Assembly: GCA_964035545.1 (NCBI GenBank)
Contig: OZ037767.1
Span: forward strand, 16,053,498-16,117,497
Length of the DNA stretch: 64,000 bases
Direction: 5' to 3'
DNA from: Bugula neritina
Lineage: Eukaryota; Bryozoa; Gymnolaemata; Cheilostomatida; Bugulidae
Shown: positions 12,233-22,908 of the stretch, one piece after another
How the letters are laid out: every line of letters starts with the position of its first letter
Position numbering within the stretch: position 1 is the stretch's first letter
Notes under the pieces: generated by a model
What the model saw: the letters and a program-made list of their open reading frames with translations, nothing else
What the model was told of the DNA's origin: nothing
Databases searched by the model: none
Position numbers and translations under genes: made by a program

Positions 12233-12373
12233 CTGAAGAACTCACCCAGCTTAGACATCAGCTTTACTGTGAGATTTGACACAGTCACTTGACTGCCAAC
12301 TTTCAACTTGGGCATTGGATCTTTCCTGACTTCTACGTTCTCATATGACGTGATGTCAACCTATGATATATTA

Positions 12374-12417
12374 TAGAGTATAGTATTATAGTATTAGAGT
12401 ATATAGTATCATAGTAT
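12374..12417. repeat. Remnant of the 23-bp BUB1-like intron repeat
   Basis: About two units of the ATAGTATCATAGTATTAGA repeat remain here. In copy B the same repeat runs more than 1.1 kb, from 62815 to the window edge. The remnant ends where duplicated block A begins, so this is a duplication breakpoint. Confidence 0.75.
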
Positions 12418-15121
12418 TTGCTGTTTATTTGCAGAAATGAAGAAATTGAATTCATTTTTCTGTTGAATTTACCATCTGAACATATTTGCTAAAAAAAACT
12501 CCAAGTTGGAAGAAAAATAGAACCATTTGCTTACTTGAAATTTTGAAAACTACATAATATAATACATATATAATATATATATTTTCTTGAGAAATTGTTT
12601 TCACCTGGTAAGCATTGTTGCTAGCAAGGAATAATTGTATTATTCTGCAAGATCTTTTAATTTGAAATTGCAACCGATTAACAGTTTTGGTTTGCTGTGG
12701 ATTATAAGACTTCATGATGGCAGCTCAAATTCAAACAGCTTACATGCACTATTTTATTACTTTTTTTTCTAAAGAAAACTCTTTTTATGAAAAAATATAA
12801 CTTAATACTTAAACAAATTGAAAAAAATTATGTTTTAATGGCTTTTACTAGAATTAAAAATAAAACAATATTTTTTTGGATTAAGGTATTAAAATTTGTT
12901 CAACTAAAACAAAAGGAAAATTTATGAACTGTATTAAGCATTTGACTGGTTTTGTTGTAGAGTTACAGTAAAATTCTAGAGAGAATTCAGAAAAGCCACA
13001 GAAATTTCTTCCTTAACATCAAATATTAAAATTCTCAAAAATAAAGTTGGTATAGGAGAACCTAAAAAAGGGCCACCTTCTAGTACATCTGTGACAAGAA
13101 AGTGGGTTTGGTATTCCCCCACAACAAAGTGTATTAGCTACAGGCAAAGTGATGTTTATAATAATATAAGTGTTTTACAAGGAGCATTACTGCAACTGGA
13201 TGTGTTCCTCTCAACTATTACTATGATTGAACAGCCCAGGTCATCTAGAGGTCAAAGGGCAGCCTCAGCTCATAGTGTTCAGACTGTAAGTAGCACAACT
13301 CACTAAGTGTCCATCTCTGCGCAGAGCTGTGAGCTGAGTTTCTCCGGCACCGAGGTCAGGTGCTGGACAGCCTTAAGTGATGCTATTATGTTAACAAAAT
13401 TCAATCCATATTTTTGTATTTTTATGTGTGAAATTATCATATGAATGATGTAAATGTGTGATAGTTGAATTATAATATACAGAAGTTTAAAGTGTGCATT
13501 TTTTTAAACATCAAACTGCCAAGTTTTATATACCTTCAAGTTGAAATGTTTGTTAAGTTTTCAAGTTATTTTTGATATTTCAATATACCTGAGCTATTTT
13601 CTCAACATTTAAACTTAAAATTATAACACGTGCCAATATAAAAAAACAGCTCACAACGTTTAGTACTGCATGAATGATTTTAATTACAAATTGTTAAAAG
13701 CATCATTATATTCTCTTTGCCTAAATAGTTAGAATTCTCCTACTCTAGCCGCAGTTTAAGTAGTTCAAACACTTTCGCCGCCTACTTTCTTTCAGGCAAA
13801 AAATTTCCATTATTTCAGCCTCAGCTTTCAATAATATATAATCAGTGAAATTTTCAGCTAAACAAATTAGTCTAGTTAAACTTGCAAGTCAAAAAAGAAG
13901 GTTTAGAATTTATTCTGTACCATAATAATTACGTAACAAGATCCACTTTTAAAAGACTCACACCCTTGAAAAGCTGTATATAATTAATGACCAATCTGAG
14001 AGGATTAAAATTGAGAAACTCAGATAGCCAAAAGTCAAAGGCTGTAGTAAAAGAATTACATAATAGAGTAGCTGTCATCAGCTGGTAATTACAGTCCAGT
14101 TGTGGGTAATTATTGTATTTGCATGTGAGCTGTATATCCAATGAAATGAGTCTAACTTATACTAGATTTGATCCAGTAAATTTGTTTTTAAAGTTTAAGT
14201 CGCTTCTAACATCAAAGAATAATGCACCAACTATTCTTAATTATAGAAAATGAATTCATGCAAGACTTTATTCTCTCAACCATCATTTCTAGCTTTGATT
14301 TGTCAGGTTTAAATTTAGGAAATGTAATTGTACAAGTTTTACATCTATTTTCAAACTTCCAAGTTTTATTTGAGAGAAAATATGGTTACAAAATACTATT
14401 ATTAAAAATATGGTATACACACCATAAAATAAACATTGTATATTAGTTGAACTGCTCAAAGCATACTTCAATTCAAAAACAATTTGTTTTTCAATAATAT
14501 AACACATACTATATACATATAAAGCATGGATTTTATGACCATCATTTTAGTCTTCTTGCATATTGTGACTTCATATATAACTATGAAACTTGAGCTGTTA
14601 TAAACGTTTTTGTTTGCTGCAAAAAGCATAAAATAAATCAAGTAATTTTCATGTTAATTATTTGCACTGCTTTACTTCCTTTCTACCTTTCTTTAAGTAG
14701 AAATGGCAGCACCTTTAATAAATAGGATGTTTTATTTTACTCTAAATAGTTACTTTACTAATGCAGTCGGAGGCAAAATTAGCCAACCAGAGTTATTATA
14801 AAAGTTACTAAAATATTTTTTGACTTTTTCAGCTTGAATCTCGAACTTTTTCTCTAAAATTAGAAAAAAAAACACAAAATGCTTGGATAAGAATATTTGT
14901 ATCCAAAGGTTCTTCATCACCACTTGGAGTTTGGTTTTATAAAATATTATAAGTAGTTGGCCTAAGTTTATATATTAACCAATCACATGCATCCTATACT
15001 GCATTTGATCAACCTGGTTACTTCTGAGGTATAGGGCTCTTCCCAGGAGGTAGGGTTCTTCCAAGAGTAGTTGACCTAGTTTTACGTTGACCAATCAAAT
15101 TCAAACACATTCGATTGCGAC

Positions 15122-15129
15122 TATAAATA
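15122..15129 (+). promoter_or_regulatory. TATA box of the stranded first exon
   Basis: TATAAATA lies 77 bp upstream of the ATG at 15206. The element and the leader between them are conserved in block B (43331-43338). Confidence 0.5.
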
Positions 15130-15205
15130 CAGCAGTGTGTTCTATTGAGGTTCAGTCTACAACTTATCTGTGTAATACATCTGAATCTGAACTCTATTCT
15201 CCACA

Positions 15206-15227
15206 ATGAGCAGCAACAACACATATG
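15206..15227 (+). pseudogene. Stranded first exon of the small 78-residue gene
   Basis: ATG AGC AGC AAC AAC ACA TAT G followed by the donor GTGAGTG matches the first exon of the intact gene at 43415-43436. The two downstream exons are missing: intron sequence near 15410 joins DNA that in block B lies beyond exon 3, near 44530. Promoter and exon 1 remain, so a transcript could still start here, but it cannot encode the protein. Confidence 0.65.
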
Positions 15228-16989
15228 GTGAGTGACTATGCATACAATACTTGTATTTTTCTAATTTAATAGGCAACATTAAAAAGAATATTCTATCTTG
15301 AAATTTTGGAACTGAATTATATCTGAAAGTAATTAAAAACATTCTCATAACTAGGCCTTTAGTTAAAAAATCTTTTTTAATGTTTTTCTATTTTTAAAAT
15401 GTAACTATATTAATAAAATAAATATATAATGTACTATATTTTATTTTATTGTACTATTCGAACTATTACCGTTATTTTATTATCTTGTATGCCAGGCGGG
15501 CTGAAATATAAATGTGACATTAATATATGTGCTTACAAATATATTTTATTTCATCTAACAATAGATTGTAATTTTTATTTCCTGCCAAACAAGCAACTTA
15601 CAGAAAATTTGAGTGAAAAAATCAAAGCTAAAAGTCTATTTCTGTAGTAGATTACATAACATTTTAAAGACTGCTGCTTTAACCATATATATTAACTGCT
15701 TTGAATTCAGCAGCAATCAGTCTGTATATCTGGTGTTGGCGAAGAATATTTTTAATTTGCATTTATTATTAGTTCAACACACCCAGCTAAGACTTTCTCT
15801 ACATTTAACTGTGAAATTATAATTGCAGAATCAACACATGCCAATAGTAGTTATAACTGCTAGTTATATTCAGTATTTTATATTTTGTTTGCTTAAATGA
15901 TTATAAAGCTATTCTTTATAGGCCAGTAAATTTTTATTGGATTTATTCAGCTTTAACAGTACAAAAACCATATTTTGTCACTTATGCTGCCTATTTCTCT
16001 CCTAATAAACAAAAGTTTTTATTATTTTGGCATGGGCATGTTTCTTCAAGGTCTTTTAGGTAAAAGAAATTTAAGAGTTCAACAGTTTAATTTATTTACA
16101 GGCCAATGAATGAAAATTTCGTAATTACGTATCATAATTATTATGTAATAAAATATGCTCTCAAGAGACTCACATCTTTGAAAAGCTGTATGATTGCTGG
16201 CCAATCTGTGAGAATTAAAAATTGAGAAACTCAGAAAGCTAAAAATTAAAGCCTGTAAATATGAAGTTACATAATAGAGTAGCTGGTATTAGCTGGTAAT
16301 TATACAGTCAGCTTGGTAAGTGCTGTGCATGTGAGCTAAGTCTATGGAATCTGCTCTACTTATACTAAATTTGGTAAAATAGTTTTCAGAGTTTAGGTTG
16401 TCTTCAACACAAAGAATTATTCACTAACCAATCTTAAGCAGTTTTTAGAAAGGGGGGATTTAATAGTAAACATCTATGGAAGGGGAGGTGATGGTATGAC
16501 AAAGGTTTGGAATGAGCTGCACTTTAGCGTAGGTAACTTATAACTATTGTTTACATCTCGTAACTCAGAGTGGTAAATATTAGGAGTGTTGAGATTAGGT
16601 AATGTTACGGAATCATATGGGCGCCATTATGCCGAGATTGGTACAGCGAGTTTATATAAAATATGAAGGAAAATTTTTGTCACTTTTGTTATTTTACTCT
16701 TTTTCTATTTTATATGTACATTTTTTTTAGTTTTGTTTATCGGTAACACATTTTTTATGCACATAAAATTTTTAAGAAAATAAAAACTTAATCATGCACG
16801 TAAGTACAAAGCTATAAAGTTGAAGCTTCCCTGTGATTACAATGTGAATATGAATTGAATAATGCTTGCAATAACCATTCTACACAAAACACCTTACAGT
16901 TGCTATAAATGTAAGACTAGTAAATTGGATGCAAATAGGCACAGTAATACTACTTAAGTTATGCTATTTTTGAAATTTGTGGTAAATAT

Positions 16990-19152
16990 TTGGCATGTAT
17001 ATATAAACACTACCAGAAAAAGAAGGCAAAACAATCTATCAATGAAGTCAAGCAATATCTTCAAAAGAAATTAAGTTTGCTTTTTTATCTAGTCCTTATA
17101 AGTAGAATAACCTCTCGTATTTTAAAGGAACGCAAATTTATTCATTGCAAACATGACCGAAAAATTAAGCAACTTCGAAACTACATTCAAGACCCTAAAG
17201 CTCAAGAATTAGACACTATGAAAAGCCTACACAATTTCTCTTCAATTCAACTTACAAATCAACAACAACAAGCTATTGCCAGAGGATTAGATGTACACAT
17301 TCCTACAAAAACCAACAATATTCATATTAAATCACAACTCGAATCTTTCTACCAACAAATTTCCTCAAATCAACATCAAGTATCTGAAGATAAGCTTGAA
17401 GTAATTAAAGGTAAACTCTTAGATACGTACTCCAAATTTATAAATATTAAGATGCCAAAATATTTTGATGATGCTCTAAAGAAATTGAAAAATAATAAGG
17501 ATATCGCATTAATTAAACAAGACAAAGGAAAAGGTACTGTTGTCATGAATAAGAAGGATTACATCAACAAATGTTTAGAAATACTATATACACCAAAATT
17601 TTCAACATGTTCCACAGATCCAACAAAAACTATTGAAAATCGAATACAATTAGAATTACGTAGTATCAAAAAACATTTTTCTGACACTGACTACAAAAGG
17701 ATATATCCAACAGGTTCAGCACCTGGGAAATTTTACGGGATGGCCAAAATACACAAACTCAAACAAGGAGATGGTATAGAGAAGCTACAAATGCGACCAA
17801 TAATTTCTAACATAGGCACTGCATCATACCAACTTGCGAAATACCTGGCCAAAATGCTAAAACCACTTAGTGAATCTGAAAGTAATATCGAATCAACCGA
17901 TAGTTTTCTTACATATATACGGCAACTTCATATTCCAGCAAACCATCAACTGATATCATTTGATGTTGTTTCCCTCTTTACTTCTGTACCACTTGACTAC
18001 ACGATTTCAGCAATCATAACTGATATTTATGAGAAACAACGAATCCAAACAACTATACCAAAAAAGAAAATGATAAACTTACTCAACCTTTGTACAAAAC
18101 AAGTTCACTTTACTTTCAACGATATCATTTATACACAGACGGATGGTGTTGCTATGGGATCTCCTCTAGGACCAATAATTGCGAATATATTCATGACAAA
18201 ACTAGAACAGAAAGTATTACCAAAATTGAATTCAATGTCACCTTGGGTGAGATACATAGATGACACATTTGCAACCATAGACCCTGATTATATTAACACA
18301 ACACTCAACACACTTAATAATTTTCATCCTAACATAAAATTTACACACGAACTAGAAACCAATAAATCACTTTCTTTTCTGGATGTTACAGTTTTGCGAC
18401 ACAATAGCTCAGTGGAAACCACAGTATTCCGCAAGCCAACACATAACGATACATATTTACATTGGAACTCTTTCTCACTAAAAACATGGAAGCTAAGCAC
18501 ACTCAAGTCACTAGTATTAAGGGCTAATAAAATCTGTTCTACTCCAGCACTTAAGACCCAAGAACTTAACTATATTCGAAATGTTTTTGAACATAAAAAT
18601 GGTTACCCTAAATATGTAATAGAGAAAACTATTAACAACATTGGTGACGGACTACTTAGTGAAAAAGACAACAGGAAACACATTTTACTCCAGCTGCCTT
18701 ATAAAGGAGTAACAGGAGAAAAACTAATCCGCTCCCTCAATAAATTAATTACAGACTCTTTTTCAAATGAACTCAATGCCCGGATTTTATTTAAAGGAAC
18801 CCCTTTAAGTTCACATTTTAATCTCAAAGATAAAACCAATAAAGAACACATTCACAACTTAGTCTACAAAATAACCTGCCCTGAAGCTACCTGTCAACAA
18901 ACATATGTAGGCGAAACCGGACGTCGCCTATCACACAGGATACATGAACACTGCCATGACATCAATTCCAAAATTTATCAACACTCTTCCACCACTAATC
19001 ATGGAAACATATCAATAGACAATGTAACAGTTTTAAATCATTCATTTAAAGGAATCCACCATCGAAAAGTAGCCGAAGTTCTCTACATTAAACAAATAAA
19101 ACCGCAACTCAATAAACAAAATTACTCCATACCACTAAAACTATATCAATAG
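16990..19152 (+). CDS. Penelope-like reverse transcriptase with GIY-YIG endonuclease
   Basis: A single uninterrupted frame ends in TAG at 19150-19152. The first ATG in frame is at 17218 (644 residues). The open frame extends further left, and its first codons, from TTG at 16990, lie in the transposon arm, so the true N-terminus may be lost. Visible in order are a conserved DKGKGTVVMNKKDYI region, RPIISNIGTASYQLAKYL, GVAMGSPLGPIIANIFM, the catalytic WVRYIDDTFA (YIDD), SFLDVTVL, FRKPTHNDTYLH, and a C-terminal GIY-YIG-type domain with VYKITC and TYVGETGRRLSHRIHEH. This order is typical of endonuclease-bearing Penelope-like elements. The protein would copy the element RNA into DNA at a nick made by its endonuclease. 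No stop or frameshift is seen, so the insertion looks young. Confidence 0.9.
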   Translation: MACIYKHYQKKKAKQSINEVKQYLQKKLSLLFYLVLISRITSRILKERKFIHCKHDRKIKQLRNYIQDPKAQELDTMKSLHNFSSIQLTNQQQQAIARGLDVHIPTKTNNIHIKSQLESFYQQISSNQHQVSEDKLEVIKGKLLDTYSKFINIKMPKYFDDALKKLKNNKDIALIKQDKGKGTVVMNKKDYINKCLEILYTPKFSTCSTDPTKTIENRIQLELRSIKKHFSDTDYKRIYPTGSAPGKFYGMAKIHKLKQGDGIEKLQMRPIISNIGTASYQLAKYLAKMLKPLSESESNIESTDSFLTYIRQLHIPANHQLISFDVVSLFTSVPLDYTISAIITDIYEKQRIQTTIPKKKMINLLNLCTKQVHFTFNDIIYTQTDGVAMGSPLGPIIANIFMTKLEQKVLPKLNSMSPWVRYIDDTFATIDPDYINTTLNTLNNFHPNIKFTHELETNKSLSFLDVTVLRHNSSVETTVFRKPTHNDTYLHWNSFSLKTWKLSTLKSLVLRANKICSTPALKTQELNYIRNVFEHKNGYPKYVIEKTINNIGDGLLSEKDNRKHILLQLPYKGVTGEKLIRSLNKLITDSFSNELNARILFKGTPLSSHFNLKDKTNKEHIHNLVYKITCPEATCQQTYVGETGRRLSHRIHEHCHDINSKIYQHSSTTNHGNISIDNVTVLNHSFKGIHHRKVAEVLYIKQIKPQLNKQNYSIPLKLYQ

Positions 19153-19402
19153 CTCCACACTACTCAACTCTCGCATAGTTTCACTAATTCTTGCCATTTT
19201 TATACTTGGATATCTATATTTTTTTTTGTCAACTCTAATTTATTTTTTATGCAAAACAATCAGTATAATTTTTGACCTGCGTAACATATAAAATAAGATT
19301 ATCTCCCTAAGTTTCAATAATTTACAATAACTGCCACTCTCTACTCTTTGTGTCATGCATAACGTCTAACGTAACATAATAATTTTTGAATTTCATTCAT
19401 TG

Positions 19403-19444
19403 CTACTCTGAAGATGGGTACAGTGGTACCCGAAATATTAGTAG
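19403..19444 (+). ncRNA. Candidate hammerhead ribozyme of the Penelope element
   Basis: About 250 bp after the RT stop the sequence fits a minimal type-I hammerhead. Stem I is CTACT (19403-19407) with AGTAG (19440-19444). The core CTGAAGA (19408-19414) keeps the conserved C3, U4, G5, A6, G8 and A9. Stem II is GGGTAC (19416-19421) with GTACCC (19426-19431) and loop AGTG. GAAA is at 19432-19435, then a one-pair stem III and U17 at 19439, the predicted cleavage site. One extra T separates the core from stem II. Hammerheads with a very short stem III are known from Penelope-like elements. Activity is not shown. Confidence 0.6.
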
Positions 19445-19494
19445 AATTATTTTACATATAATAAAGTAATAAATCAACAATGTTTCTCGTATAC

Positions 19495-19496
<2 letters not shown>

Positions 19497-19577
<81 letters not shown>

Positions 19578-19612
19578 CATATATATATACATATATATAT
19601 ACATATATATAA
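19497..19612. repeat. (AT)n microsatellite at the centre of the foldback element
   Basis: An almost pure TA run lies at the junction between the 3' end of the Penelope sequence and the right transposon arm. It may have been the insertion target or have grown from it. Confidence 0.9.
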
Positions 19613-19709
19613 TACATGCCAAATATTTACTACAGATTTAAAAAATAGCATAAATTAAGTAGTATTACGGTGCCTATTTGCATCTAATTTACTAGTCTTA
19701 CATTTATAG

Positions 19710-20017
19710 TGTTATGTTTTTCAGAATTAGGGTTGATGTGCAATCAAGAGAGTCTATTTAGTGCGAGAGAACTTCACCAAGATAAGCCGAGTCAATAAGA
19801 GTATATTTTGAATATAAGATACATAATAAAAACGGTACAGAGTATTCAGAAATCTACACGTCTTTTTAATCTATCACACTATAATTCACAACTGGCTAGT
19901 AGCGCGAAGCTAACTACTGCTACTCACTAGCAGCTTCGCTAATTGGCTGAGTACATTGTTTCGGGTCAATACGCGACCCTGCGTATTGTGCTGTTGGTAG
20001 CTCCACGAGCCACCACA
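19710..20017. mobile_element. Solo LTR inside the right transposon arm
   Basis: Comparison with the left arm shows that 308 bp interrupt the inverted repeat here. The insert begins TGTTATG, ends CCACCACA and is flanked by a 4-bp duplication ATAG (19706-19709 and 20018-20021). TG...CA ends with a short target duplication indicate a solo LTR of an unidentified retrotransposon. Confidence 0.7.
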
Positions 20018-20360
20018 ATAGCAACTGTAACGTATTTTGTGTAAAATGGTTATTGCAAGTATTATTCAATTCATATTCACGTTGTAATCACAGCGAAGCT
20101 TAAACTTTATAGTTTTGTATTTACGTGCATGATTGAGTTTTAATTTTTTTTTAAATTTTATATGCATTGAAAATATGTTTAAAAACTTTACCAATAAACA
20201 AAATTAAAAAAAAAAGGACACATAAATTAAAAAAAAATAAAATCACATAATTGGCAAAATTTTTCCTTTATAACTTAAATAAACTCGCGGTACCGATAGC
20301 GGCATTATGATTTTTCATGGTTTAAAGTCAACACTCCTAATATACCACACTGTCGTAACT

Positions 20361-21189
20361 AAGTAGCTAGCCGCCACAATTAGCGATCCCTGACTCCGGC
20401 GCCAAAGGTTTCATTTGATTTAGTCAATGGACGTTTCCGTAGTTACCAGGTTACCAAGTGTCCGGCCAGTTTACAGACCGATACTATAATAATAGAAATA
20501 AAAATATACTCACGTGTAGGTTGAGTAATATCATTATTTTTCAAATTAATATGGTACTTTACCATGTTTACTGTTTATTTACATTGTATTTATACTTACT
20601 CTTAGTCTTACTCTAACAATAACGGTAACGACTAACTCTTACTCTTAGTGAATTACTATAACTCTGTAACACACTAATACTCTAATAGTAATACTAATAC
20701 TAATAGTAATAATATTTCCTATTTAGTATTTAAGCGTGTCATTCTCTAAATTAAAATCATTATAATATTATTTAAAATTGAATAGTTGGTAATCTTTAAC
20801 TTCAAATGTATAACAATAAATTATTGTTATAAACTCAAAGTTGAAGATTACCATATTAATCAAATGATATATATTATTGAATATTCTATTATATTTATTA
20901 TTATATTACTTATTCAAAAAGTTATTGTTATAATAAACTTAATGATTTTAATTGACTTCAAGTTTAGGGTCAAGTTTTAATAATGGAAAATTGATCTACT
21001 ACTAGTACAAGTTTTTAGATTCATGTTACAGTTACTCAATTTGAATATCAGAATACCTTACCCACGGTACTAGTCAGTTAATAACCACAATGAATAGTAA
21101 TCACTGCATGCAATCACTGTTTACAATCTTTCACCTTGCAAAGTCTTCTCACTATATTATCATGATGTATTCAATCACTGTATGGTTTA
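20361..21189. other. Duplicated spacer, block A middle part
   Basis: This matches 45867 to about 46690. It contains stuttering CTAATAGTAATA repeats (about 20640-20715) and an imperfect inverted repeat with 30-bp arms at about 20788-20852, TAATCTTTAACTTCAAATG facing CAAAGTTGAAGATTACC. No gene is seen. Confidence 0.6.
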
Positions 21190-21380
21190 ATCCGCTTTTG
21201 TATGTATATAGATCTTCTCATCAGTTTTGGTAAGGAAAGTATTAGCTAGCGCAAAATCACTGCTTCTTGCATAATCTAGTATTTTCTCTCCATCATCATT
21301 CCTGACTTACCTTTATGCCATCTCTCAAAGCCCTCCAGTCTAACTGTTCAGTCATGTCCATTCCGGTCTCCTGCAAATAT

Positions 21381-21655
21381 TGTAGTGAGGACGTAATACG
21401 CGCGTCCCCCGCATTCCTTCAGCCTATCCAAGTGCGTCACGTGATAGGCCTTAGTTAGTTAGTAGTAGTTTTGCAGTAGAGAGAGCGTGCTAACTAAGCG
21501 AAGATGTAATCTCTAATCTGTGTACGAGCTGTATCTTTTATATAATTAGTAGTAAATAAACTTGGAAGCTTTTACCTAAATACTTTATTGGTGTAGATAA
21601 ATAGACATAATTACAAGCTAGGAACCCACGCATAGTAGTTACATAAATTACTACA
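21381..21655 (+). repeat. 5' LTR
   Basis: 275 bp from TGTAGTGAGG to ATTACTACA. It contains AATAAA in AGTAAATAAACTTGG, a likely polyadenylation signal. It differs from the 3' LTR by one base. Confidence 0.95.
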
Positions 21656-21690
21656 GTGGTGGCAGCGGTGGGATCTTGCGTATAGCAGTC

Positions 21691-22641
21691 ATGGCAGAAG
21701 ACGGCACGGAGCTACCCATTCCACTGAATGAAGGTGAGAGAGATAATGTTGATATACCTGTGGAACCAGTGGTGTTAGATGAAGAAGTGAGAATTCTTAG
21801 AGAGCATGGTGAAGATAGATATCGGCTGAAGGCGCCCAACTTCACTGGCGAAGAAGCAGTGGAGCAGTTCATCCAAGAATTCCAGGATGTGATGGAGATT
21901 GCAGAATGGCCGCCAAGGGTGGCGTTGCTAAAGCTCAGGATGGCGCTGACGGGCAAAGCTAAGCCGTACGGAGCTGGACCTGACATAGACGGAATCTTTG
22001 CTTCCCTGCGGGCCCGTTTTGGCATCTCTCCCATAGATGCGCGGGCCCGTCTACAGAGGATGCGGCGTGATCCTCACACGTCACTAGAAGAGCACGCTGC
22101 CACGGTGTACCCATTAGCGCAGATTGCATTCCGCGATCTGCCTCCGGTACACCGTGAGAGGTATACCTATGATGCCTTCGTGCAGTCCATCAACGACTTG
22201 GGGCTCCACCATCAACTCCAAGCGAGGGGAGTCACCACAGTCGAAGATGCACTTGCGGTGGGAGAAGCCTATCTCTTGGCGACTCATATGCACCGCAACC
22301 GCGTGGCCTCCCGCCAGGTGACCACGGAGCACTCTACTGCTCCCACCGAATTAAATGCGGAACCCTCCGCGGTGGCTAGTGTGAACCAGATGTCACTAGC
22401 GTCAAAAATCTCACAGATGTCTGACATGCTAGATAAACTGGTCACCACATTAGCCTCCCCAAGCCAGGTAGATACTGCCCGTGAGCCTTGCGGGCCGCAG
22501 GTACAATCACCAGGCATGGGGCACCATTTCTGCTGGGAATGCGGAAAGCCAGGACATTTCCAGAGAAACTGCCCTCAACTCCCACCAGGGTTAAACTACC
22601 CCGGCCCGCAGATGTTCCCACCTCCTGCGAGCCGTCTGTGA
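21691..22641 (+). CDS. Gag of the LTR element
   Basis: An intact frame of 316 residues starts at the ATG that follows the primer-site region by about 25 bp. Residues about 40-210 form a Gypsy-type capsid-like region (RYRLKAPNFTGEEAVEQFI, LLKLRMALTGKAKPYG, YTYDAFVQSINDLGLHHQL). Near the C-terminus is one CCHC zinc knuckle, CWECGKPGHFQRNC, which would bind the element RNA. No stop or frameshift is seen, which fits the near-identical LTRs. A decayed relative lies at 6762-7539. Confidence 0.9.
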   Translation: MAEDGTELPIPLNEGERDNVDIPVEPVVLDEEVRILREHGEDRYRLKAPNFTGEEAVEQFIQEFQDVMEIAEWPPRVALLKLRMALTGKAKPYGAGPDIDGIFASLRARFGISPIDARARLQRMRRDPHTSLEEHAATVYPLAQIAFRDLPPVHRERYTYDAFVQSINDLGLHHQLQARGVTTVEDALAVGEAYLLATHMHRNRVASRQVTTEHSTAPTELNAEPSAVASVNQMSLASKISQMSDMLDKLVTTLASPSQVDTAREPCGPQVQSPGMGHHFCWECGKPGHFQRNCPQLPPGLNYPGPQMFPPPASRL

Positions 22642-22908
22642 ATCACCCAGGGAGGCCCGCGCGTCTGTCGCCCCGCTGGGCGCCGCGCGGAGATGCTGTG
22701 AAGTGGCGACCCCCGCGGCAAGTAGGCTCAAGCCACTCGCCGCCTGGGTCCTCTACGCCACTCCGGCACCAACACGGAGCCGGCAGACGGTTGACCACAG
22801 AGCCTGCGAGGGAAACGGTACAAGCGCCGCAAGGCGTACTGCCCCAACCTCGGCAGCTGGTCAATAGTCGATAGTCAATAGTGGACCCCTCGACCCACAG
22901 CGAGGGAG

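Larger units (their letters stand above)
9097..12360 (-). pseudogene. BUB1: BUB1-like kinase, 5'-truncated and frameshifted copy
   Basis: Seven minus-strand exons are recognisable in transcript order: 12360-12246, 12033-11968, 11351-11065, 10946-10828, 9916-9764, 9575-9466 and 9262-9097 (stop TGA). Together they spell a BUB1-family kinase domain: glycine loop GVGGFAVAYKA, beta-3 lysine in LKAQKP, catalytic loop HGDIKPDN, DFG in IDFGRGIDMSKFPRG, and a tail with LWAEMFTELLN. BUB1 kinases act at kinetochores in the spindle checkpoint. Two lesions mark this copy as a pseudogene. The DFG exon lacks 19 bp relative to the copy at 59611-59782, which shifts the frame and gives a TGA about ten codons after FPRG. 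Upstream of 12360 only about 60 bp of the family's intron remain before an unrelated duplicated block begins, so the N-terminal exons are missing here. Confidence 0.85.
12420..16557. other. Duplicated spacer, block A left part
   Basis: This A+T-rich stretch matches about 40668-45858 in order and orientation. Apart from the stranded first exon at 15206-15227 I see no gene. Relative to block B it lacks about 0.9 kb that holds the last two exons of the small gene (43610-44530), and about 0.2 kb near 16440. Short open frames at 13091-13306 and 14222-14446 have counterparts in block B but no recognisable domain. Confidence 0.6.
16566..20352. mobile_element. Foldback DNA transposon (hAT-like) hosting a Penelope element
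   Basis: The ends are inverted: CAGAGTGGTA at 16566 and the complement of CAGTGTGGTA ending at 20352. An 8-bp target-site duplication, TCGTAACT, lies at 16558-16565 and 20353-20360. Block B has one TCGTAACT at 45859-45866 in otherwise matching flanks, so the empty site is visible. The two arms, 16566 to about 17005 and about 20352 to 19605, are long imperfect inverted repeats (the right arm is lengthened by a solo LTR at 19710-20017). An 8-bp duplication with CAG-type ends fits the hAT superfamily. No transposase is present, so it was mobilised in trans. The Penelope sequence occupies the centre. Confidence 0.8.

Noticed and set aside
13091-13306. Possible exon ending CAGACT|GTAAGT, with a counterpart near 41463-41525.
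   Set aside because: Block B has lost the GTAAGT donor (GTAAAC), the upstream part is shifted between copies and no partner exon was found.
14222-14446. 74-codon ORF also present at 42440-42667.
   Set aside because: Strongly A+T-driven composition, no domain, no gene signals around it.
16990-17217. N-terminal 76 codons of the Penelope frame as true protein start.
   Set aside because: The frame opens at TTG inside the transposon arm and has no ATG until 17218; kept only as open frame.
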